From the NCBI RefSeq assembly GCF_004337475.1, contig NZ_SJZJ01000011.1, forward strand, positions 48,198 through 112,197: 64,000 bases of DNA, read 5' to 3'. The DNA is from Nocardioides jejuensis. Lineage in GTDB: Bacteria > Actinomycetota > Actinomycetes > Propionibacteriales > Nocardioidaceae. Position 1 is the stretch's first letter. The number at the start of each line of letters is the position of its first letter. Both the position numbers and the translations under genes were made by a program. This document shows positions 58,666-64,000 of this stretch, one piece after another. Under the pieces are notes generated by a model. It was not told the origin of the DNA. It searched no databases and saw only the letters and a list, made by a program, of their open reading frames with translations.

Positions 58666-59882
58666 GCGTCACGACGCTTGACCTGCTGAGCGCCGCGGAC
58701 GTGGCCCACGTGGACGTTGCCGGCCTGGACGCCGCCACCAGCCACCTTGAGCCGCCGTTCGCAGCGGTCGACCTCGCGGCGTTCGCCACGAACGCCCGCA
58801 CGATGGCTCGACGAGCAGGCGGAAAGCCCATCCGTGTCGCGACGAAGTCTGTGCGTTGTCGGGAACTGACCCGCGCAGTCCTCGACACCGATGGTTACGC
58901 GGGCATTCTGGCGTTGACGTTGCCCGAGGCGCTGTGGCTCGCAGAAACGTGCGAGGACGTGGTGGTGGGCTACCCGACGGCCGACCGCGCCGCGTTGCGG
59001 GAGTTGGCGGCTTCGGAGGAGTTGGCCCGCCGGGTCACGCTGATGGTCGACTCGGTCGAGCAGTTGGACCTCATCGAGTGGGCCGTCGGACGCACCGGGC
59101 CCGCGTTGCGCGTCTGTCTCGACATCGACGCCTCGCTCCGCCTCCTCGGCGGACGTGTCCACCTGGGTCCTCGACGGTCGCCGCTCCATTCCGTCGAGTC
59201 GGTGCGGGCGCTCGCGGATGAAGTCCAGGGCCGGCAGCGGTTCCACCTCGTTGGCTTGATGGCGTACGAAGGTCAGATCGCCGGTGTGGCGAACAACGTC
59301 GGCTCGCTGGTTCACCGCCTGCAGATCCGAGGCATCCAGGCTCGTTCGATTCGCGAACTGGCCACCCGCCGAGCCGCGATCGTGAACGCCGTCCGGGACG
59401 TCACCGATCTGGAGTTCGTCAACGGGGGCGGTACCGGAAGCATCGAATCGACGTTGGCTGAGGAGGCCGTGACCGAGGTGGCTGCCGGGTCCGGCCTGTA
59501 CGGGCCCGCACTGTTCGACGGCTACAGGCACTTCCGTCCTCTGCCGGCTGCCTACTTCACGGCTTCTGTCATACGTCGCCCGACGCCGTCGATGGCCACG
59601 GCTCTTGGAGGCGGCTGGGTTGCAAGCGGGGTTCCCGGGCGGGACCGGCTGCCGCGACCCTCGTGGCCGACCGGCCTGTCCCTGACCGGCATGGAAGGCG
59701 CAGGCGAAGCCCAGACCCCGCTGAAGGGGCGATCGGACATGCGACTGGGCGACCGGGTCTGGTTCCGTCACGCGAAGGCCGGCGAGTTGTGCGAGCGGGT
59801 CAACGAACTCCACCTCGTCCGCGACGGCGAGATAGTCGCCACCGTTCCGACGTACCGCGGCGAGGGTCGAGCGTTCCTCTGA
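58662..59882 (+). CDS. PLP-dependent amino-acid deaminase/aldolase (D-threonine-aldolase/alanine-racemase-N type)
   Basis: A 406-residue fold-type III PLP enzyme. The cofactor Lys lies in IRVATKSVRC near 53-62, ARRVTLMVDSVEQLDLIEW and VCLDIDASLRLLGGR follow, and a C-terminal domain bears GEAQTPLKGRSDMRLGDRVWFRHAKAGELCE, resembling D-threonine aldolase. Likely reactions are cleavage or deamination of a beta-hydroxy amino acid or amino alcohol. Co-translation with the flavoprotein upstream is a pairing I recall in other actinobacteria. The TRIC gene starts 4 nt later. Confidence 0.83.
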   Translation: MSVTTLDLLSAADVAHVDVAGLDAATSHLEPPFAAVDLAAFATNARTMARRAGGKPIRVATKSVRCRELTRAVLDTDGYAGILALTLPEALWLAETCEDVVVGYPTADRAALRELAASEELARRVTLMVDSVEQLDLIEWAVGRTGPALRVCLDIDASLRLLGGRVHLGPRRSPLHSVESVRALADEVQGRQRFHLVGLMAYEGQIAGVANNVGSLVHRLQIRGIQARSIRELATRRAAIVNAVRDVTDLEFVNGGGTGSIESTLAEEAVTEVAAGSGLYGPALFDGYRHFRPLPAAYFTASVIRRPTPSMATALGGGWVASGVPGRDRLPRPSWPTGLSLTGMEGAGEAQTPLKGRSDMRLGDRVWFRHAKAGELCERVNELHLVRDGEIVATVPTYRGEGRAFL

Positions 59883-59885
59883 GCC

Positions 59886-60497
59886 ATGGGTCTTGATCTC
59901 AGCGCCATCATCGTCCTGGCCATCTCAGGCGGGCTCACCGCAGTGCGTGCACAACTCGATGTCGTTGGCGTGCTGGTCCTTGCGACTGTCACGGGTCTGG
60001 GAGGCGGCGTTCTACGCGACGTCTTCATCGGCGCGAGCCCGCCCGCAGCGTTCCTGGACGGGCGCTACCTGCTGGCAGCCGTCGTCGCCGGGTCGGCGAC
60101 GTTCTTGCTGCATCCGGCACTGGAACGCGCCGAGGGTTACATCAACGTGTTCGATGCGTTCGGGCTCGGACTCTTCACGGCAGCCGGAGCCGTCAAGGCC
60201 GTCGACCACGGCCTTGCAGTGCTTCCCGCGATTCTCGTGGGGGTCGTCGCTGGCGTCGGCGGCGGAATCATGCGCGACACCCTGATCGATCGGGTTCCGC
60301 TGATTCTCCGCAAGGACGAGTTGTACGCCATTCCGGCTAGTGCGGGAGCCACCATTGCGGTCGTTGGTCTGACGGTTGTCGACGCCGTCGGGCCTTCGGT
60401 GGTGGCTGCCGCAAGCGTCACCATCGTGTGGAGGTTGTTGGCGATCTGGCGAGGGTGGACGGCGCCGGAGCCCGTTCGGGTCCGCACGGCAACGTGA
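59886..60497 (+). CDS. TRIC/UPF0126-type membrane channel (YicG-like)
   Basis: A 203-residue protein with about seven short hydrophobic segments in two repeated halves. The conserved GLGGGVLRDVFIG (about 38-50) and GVGGGIMRDTLIDRVPLILRKDE (about 122-144) sequences are the duplicated pore motif of prokaryotic TRIC channels, which pass small cations. It starts 4 nt after the aldolase-like gene, so it shares the transcript. Why a channel should be in this operon is unclear. Confidence 0.88.
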   Translation: MGLDLSAIIVLAISGGLTAVRAQLDVVGVLVLATVTGLGGGVLRDVFIGASPPAAFLDGRYLLAAVVAGSATFLLHPALERAEGYINVFDAFGLGLFTAAGAVKAVDHGLAVLPAILVGVVAGVGGGIMRDTLIDRVPLILRKDELYAIPASAGATIAVVGLTVVDAVGPSVVAAASVTIVWRLLAIWRGWTAPEPVRVRTAT

Positions 60498-60528
60498 CCA
60501 TGCGGACCCGCCCTCGGGCGCCCCTGCC

Positions 60529-61299
60529 TCAGAAACCTGAGGACTGACCGGTCTCCGCGTCCCACCAGAGGTGGATCTTCGACACAACGGTCTCCGGCGT
60601 GCGCACCCACGCGACGTGGTCGTTCGTTGCGCCGACAGGCACCTCAGCATCGGTGTAGTGCCATCGCGTGAGGGCGTCACGGTCGAACATGTTCTTCCCG
60701 AACGCCTCAACGGCCTTGTACGGAGCAAGGGAATCGTTGTCGAGGCTGACCACCAGCGACGGTACCGAGATCGGCTTCCCTTCCGGGAACGGCGTCCGCC
60801 CGGTGAGCGCCATCGACGCCCACTCCCGCATGAGGGTTCGTGCCCCCGGACCACCGAAGGCGGGCTTCGGGAGGTACCCGAAGGTTGCGGTGAGGGCGGG
60901 CACGATGACGGCTCCCATCAGCGCCAGGTGTACGCCCGCGTACGGAAAGAGCCGATAGTGCGGGATGGCGCCGCCGACCGTGATGACTCCATCAACCGCT
61001 CCCCCGGTCATCATGAAGCCAGCGGTCAACTGCCCACCGAGACTGTGCCCCAGCAGCAGGACCGGTCGTCCCGGGTACGTCGTGCGGGCCTCGGCAACGG
61101 CGTCGTGGATGTCGTCGATTTCGTCCATGTAGGACCAGTCGAGGCGACGGCTCGCGGTCACGGTCTTGTCCTCGAAACCGCGCCGGGTCAGGGCGATCGC
61201 GTCCCAGCCGATTTCCTCGAAGGCGGCGACGAGCGGCTTGTAGTAGCGGGACCCGATGCCCATTGCGGGCGAGATGAGGACGACCGGCCCAGTGCTCAA
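60529..61299 (-). CDS. Alpha/beta hydrolase
   Basis: A 256-residue hydrolase: STGPVVLISPAMGIGSRYYKPL at the N-terminus, nucleophile LLGHSLGGQLTAGF near 98-111 (Ser in GHSLGG), acid in SLDNDSLAP near 190, His in NDHVAWVR near 228. It starts at TTG 61299, which overlaps the SSADH stop by 4 nt; no ATG gives the conserved start. It is co-transcribed with the SSADH gene. Substrate unknown. Confidence 0.8.
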   Translation of the reverse strand: MSTGPVVLISPAMGIGSRYYKPLVAAFEEIGWDAIALTRRGFEDKTVTASRRLDWSYMDEIDDIHDAVAEARTTYPGRPVLLLGHSLGGQLTAGFMMTGGAVDGVITVGGAIPHYRLFPYAGVHLALMGAVIVPALTATFGYLPKPAFGGPGARTLMREWASMALTGRTPFPEGKPISVPSLVVSLDNDSLAPYKAVEAFGKNMFDRDALTRWHYTDAEVPVGATNDHVAWVRTPETVVSKIHLWWDAETGQSSGF

Positions 61300-62891
61300 C
61301 GCATGCCCACGTTCTTGAAGGTCTTCAGGGCGTTGGTGAGGAACTGAGCCCACTTCTCCTGGTCGACGCCCTTGGGCGCGTTGAAGCCCTGCAGGCGCTG
61401 GTGGGCGACGGTCTGCGCCTCGGTGTACTTGAGGAGGCCGTCGGCGCCGTGACGACGACCCAGACCGGAGTCGCCCATTCCGCCCATCGGGGCGTCGATG
61501 CTGCCCCAGGCAGCGGTGAACGCCTCGTTGACGTTGACGGTGCCCGAGTGGATCCGGGCAGCGACCGCGCGGGCGCGGGCGCCGTTGCGACCCCACACGC
61601 TGGCGTTGAGGCCGTACGGCGTGGCGTTGGCGCGGGCGACGGCGTCCTCGATGTCGGAGTAGCGGTAGATCGCGACGACCGGGCCGAAGGTCTCGTGCTC
61701 GAAGAGGGTCATGTCGGGGGTGACGTCGGCCAGGATGGTGGGCTCGTAGAAGAGCGGTCCGAGGTCGGGACGTGCCTTGCCGCCGGCCAGGACGGTTGCC
61801 CCCTTGGCGACGGCGTCGTTGACGTGGTTGGTGACCGTCTCCAACTGTGACGGGGTGGTGAGGCAACCCACGTCGACGGTGAAGTCGTAGGCCGCGCCGA
61901 TGCGGAGTGCCTTGGTGGCTTCGGCGAAGGCGGGCACGAACTGGTCGTAGATCTCGTCCGCGACGTACATGCGCTCGATGGAGACGCACAACTGGCCCGT
62001 GGAGGGGAAGGCGGCGGAGATGGCGCCCTTGACGGTGCGGTCGATGTCGGCGTCGGGCAGCACGATCATCGGGTTCTTGCCGCCGAGTTCGAGCGAGGCT
62101 CCGATGAGGCGCTCGCCCGCCTTCTGGGCGATCTGGCGGCCGCTCGCGGTGGAGCCGGTGAACATGACGTAGTCGCCGTTGGCCAGGAGCGGGTCGCCGA
62201 CGGTGCTCGCGCGACCGATGACCATCTGCCAGATGTCGGCGGGGAGGCCGGCTTCGACGAGGAGGTCGCGTGCCCAGAGTGCGGTGAGCGCGGTCTGGGT
62301 GTCGGGCTTCTGGACGACGGCGTTGCCGGCGAGCATCGCGGGGATGGCGTCACCTGCAGCCATGGAGAGCGGGTAGTTCCACGGCGAGATGACGGTGACG
62401 ACGCCCTTGGCGTGGTGCAGTTCGGTGGTGTGGGTGAGGAACGGGAGCGCGCCGTGGCGGCGCTTGGGGGCGAGGAGTCGCTTCACGTTGCGTGCGTAGT
62501 AGCGGGCGGTGATGGCGATGTCCGCGACCTCCAGGAAGGCGTCGCGGCGGGTCTTGCCGTTCTCGGCCTGCATCAGGTCGAGGGCTTCCTTCTGGCGCTC
62601 CAGCAGCAGGTCGTGGAAGCGCAGGAAGATCTGCTTGCGCTCCTCGATCGGAGTTGCGGCCCAGGCGGTCTGGGCGATGCGGGCGCGGGCGAACGCGGCG
62701 TCGACATCGTCGACGGTGGAGGCAGGGAGTACGGCGAGGGGCTCGCCGGTGTAGGGGGCCGTGGTGGTGACCGTGGTGCCGCCGGGCGCCGCAGCGACCT
62801 GGCTGGTGAGGCGGTCCAGGAACGACGCGGTGAGGGTGGCCGGCAGGTTCGAGGCAGCGGTGGTGACCGACGCACTGTGGTCGAGGGACAT
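61296..62891 (-). CDS. gabD2: Succinate-semialdehyde dehydrogenase, GabD2-like
   Basis: A 531-residue aldehyde dehydrogenase in the NADP-dependent SSADH group, converting succinate semialdehyde to succinate. PWNYP at 170-174, Lys195 in VVQKPD, FTGSTASG at 244-251, Glu268 in LELGGKNP and nucleophile Cys302 in GQLCVSIER are present. Length and N-terminal extension match GabD2 of mycobacteria. It precedes the hydrolase gene by 4-nt overlap. In the island it would consume semialdehydes formed from amines. It differs clearly from the SSADH at 0.7-2.1 kb, so it is not a recent duplicate. Confidence 0.87.
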   Translation of the reverse strand: MSLDHSASVTTAASNLPATLTASFLDRLTSQVAAAPGGTTVTTTAPYTGEPLAVLPASTVDDVDAAFARARIAQTAWAATPIEERKQIFLRFHDLLLERQKEALDLMQAENGKTRRDAFLEVADIAITARYYARNVKRLLAPKRRHGALPFLTHTTELHHAKGVVTVISPWNYPLSMAAGDAIPAMLAGNAVVQKPDTQTALTALWARDLLVEAGLPADIWQMVIGRASTVGDPLLANGDYVMFTGSTASGRQIAQKAGERLIGASLELGGKNPMIVLPDADIDRTVKGAISAAFPSTGQLCVSIERMYVADEIYDQFVPAFAEATKALRIGAAYDFTVDVGCLTTPSQLETVTNHVNDAVAKGATVLAGGKARPDLGPLFYEPTILADVTPDMTLFEHETFGPVVAIYRYSDIEDAVARANATPYGLNASVWGRNGARARAVAARIHSGTVNVNEAFTAAWGSIDAPMGGMGDSGLGRRHGADGLLKYTEAQTVAHQRLQGFNAPKGVDQEKWAQFLTNALKTFKNVGMR

Positions 62892-62976
62892 TTTCGGGTT
62901 CTCCGTTGGTGAGTGTGGTGTGTGGGGCGTTGGGGTGGGGTGGGCAACCTTGTGGGTTGCCCACCCCGGCCGGGCA

Positions 62977-63930
62977 TCAGTGCAGGGCTGCCTTGAGGGT
63001 GTCCTGCGCCAACTTGATGCCGATTGCTGCGGCGTTGGTGGGCCGAAGCGCGTTGAGGAGCATGAAGTCGTGGATCGTTCCGCCGACGCGGAGGTGCGTG
63101 ACGGGGACGCCGGCCTCGCGCAACTTCGCGGCGTAGGCCTCGCCTTCGTCGCGGAGCACGTCGGCCTCGGCGGTGAGGACGAGCGCGGGCGGGAGGTCCT
63201 TCAACTGGTCCAGGGTGGCGCGCAGCGGAGAGGCGTAGATGTCGTTCCGCTGCTCGTCGTTCTCGGTGTACTGGTCCCAGAACCACTGCATGCCGTCACG
63301 CCGGAGGAAGTAGTGCTCGGCGAACTGGTGGTAGGACGCGGTGTCGAAGTCGGCGTTCGTGACCGGGTAGAGCAGGACCTGCTGCTTGATGGTGACGTCG
63401 CCGCGGTCCTTGGCCATGAGGGTGAGGACTGCCGACATGTTGCCGCCGACGGAGTCACCGGCGACGGCGAAGCGAGACGCGTCCAGGCCCTTCTCGGCGC
63501 CATGGTTCATGACCCACTGGGCTGCGGCGTAGTTCTGCTCGATGGCAGTCGGGTACTTCGCTTCGGGTGAGCGGTCGTACTCGGGGAAGACAACGGCGGC
63601 CTCGGCGCCGACCGCAAGTTCCCGGACGAGGCGGTCGTGGGTGCTGGCGGACCCGAAGACCCAGCCTGCGCCGTGGATGTAGAAGACGACCGGGAGCGTT
63701 CCGGTGGCGCCGGTAGGCTTGATGATCTTCACCTGCACGGAGCCGGTGGGACCGCCTTCGACGGTGATCCACTCCTCGTCGACTGCGGGCTTCTCGATGT
63801 CGCCCGACTGGACGTCCTCGACGGCTGCACGGCCTTCTGCGGGGGGCAGGTCGAAGAGGAAGGGTGGGTTGTCGGTGGCCGCGGTGAACTCGGCTGCCTC
63901 CGGCTCCAGGAACGGCTTGATCTCAGTCAC
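62977..63930 (-). CDS. HSL-type alpha/beta hydrolase (esterase/lipase)
   Basis: A 317-residue esterase of the hormone-sensitive lipase family. HGAGW at 86-90 (oxyanion hole, usually HGGG), the nucleophile GDSVGGNMS at 158-166 (Ser160), acid in LTAEADVLRDEG near 258, and His in GTIHDFM near 288 are all present. It has a polar acidic N-terminus (1-55) and no signal peptide. GTG at 63930 has AAAGGAGATTGAA upstream. It lies 85 nt from the SSADH gene and may share its transcript. Confidence 0.87.
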   Translation of the reverse strand: MTEIKPFLEPEAAEFTAATDNPPFLFDLPPAEGRAAVEDVQSGDIEKPAVDEEWITVEGGPTGSVQVKIIKPTGATGTLPVVFYIHGAGWVFGSASTHDRLVRELAVGAEAAVVFPEYDRSPEAKYPTAIEQNYAAAQWVMNHGAEKGLDASRFAVAGDSVGGNMSAVLTLMAKDRGDVTIKQQVLLYPVTNADFDTASYHQFAEHYFLRRDGMQWFWDQYTENDEQRNDIYASPLRATLDQLKDLPPALVLTAEADVLRDEGEAYAAKLREAGVPVTHLRVGGTIHDFMLLNALRPTNAAAIGIKLAQDTLKAALH

Positions 63931-64000
63931 TTCAATCTCCTTTGATTTGTGTTCTGACGGTGTTGCCGGGTCGCGGTCATGGGCGGCTTCGGCCGTCCAT

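Larger units (their letters stand above)
50270..64000. other. AGCT-depleted region, probable genomic island (extends past window)
   Basis: By reading, AGCT last occurs at 50101 in the resident part, then only once (54121) up to 64000, while the resident part has several per kb. Genes here use GAACTG, GAGTTG, CAGTTG and AAGTTG, and more CTT/GTT/GCT codons than their neighbours. Left edge lies beside a broken monooxygenase. No integrase, transposase, tRNA or clear attachment repeat was seen. The right edge is not in the window. Confidence 0.7.

Overview
This is a very GC-rich window with short intergenic gaps, frequent GTG starts, many 4-nt stop/start overlaps and typical actinobacterial families (HxlR, PaaX, TetR, MMPL, GTP-type PEPCK, acyl-CoA dehydrogenase/phosphotransferase operons). 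The gene families best suit a soil-type actinobacterium such as Nocardioides or another Nocardioidaceae; that placement is inferred from family content, not from a marker gene. No rRNA, tRNA, CRISPR array, transposase or integrase was found.

Bases 1 to about 50.2 kb look like resident chromosome. Left to right: a minus-strand operon of an MFS exporter, a succinate-semialdehyde-type dehydrogenase and the start of glucose-6-phosphate dehydrogenase (cut by the window edge); an exported endo/exonuclease/phosphatase-like protein; a hydrolase plus COG3573-type flavoprotein pair; DoxX; a DEAD-box RNA helicase; a tightly overlapping five-gene acyl-CoA operon (acyl-CoA dehydrogenase, two SDRs, an APH-type phosphotransferase, a histidine phosphatase) facing a TetR/amidohydrolase operon across a perfect palindrome; HxlR facing an MMPL pump; a zinc-ribbon SDR; a secreted CocE/NonD-type hydrolase; an enoyl-CoA hydratase and acyl-CoA dehydrogenase facing PaaX and lactate 2-monooxygenase; a DUF1272 gene enclosed by 64-bp inverted repeats; an ArsR gene facing a PEPCK with unusual active-site residues; a three-gene RimK-type ATP-grasp / retropepsin-like protease / aspartoacylase-type cluster; several transporters with their regulators; and a thiolase/MFS/GNAT operon facing HxlR.

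From about 50.27 kb to the right edge the sequence changes. The tetranucleotide AGCT, found several times per kb in the resident part, occurs once in about 13.7 kb (at 54121), and Leu/Glu codon choice shifts accordingly (GAACTG, GAGTTG and CAGTTG replace the AGCT forms). A frameshifted, 5'-truncated monooxygenase remnant sits just left of this change. I read the right part as an acquired catabolic island that continues past the window. It encodes a flavin amine oxidase, an SRPBCC protein, a TetR regulator, an APC-type amine/amino-acid permease, a secreted neutral-ceramidase-like amidase, an aldonolactone-oxidase-like flavoprotein, a D-threonine-aldolase-type PLP protein, a TRIC-type channel, two alpha/beta hydrolases and a second succinate-semialdehyde dehydrogenase. 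Two identical 24-bp sites, probably for the TetR protein, lie in the amine oxidase and permease promoters. A different 43-bp element is shared by the ceramidase and lactone-oxidase promoters. Together these suggest uptake and oxidation of an amine, possibly released from an N-acylated amine or ceramide-like substrate, ending in semialdehyde oxidation to the TCA cycle.

Most convergent gene pairs in the resident part are separated by long, nearly perfect fold-back sequences. Two of these (22.7 and 33.0 kb) are copies of one repeat family.
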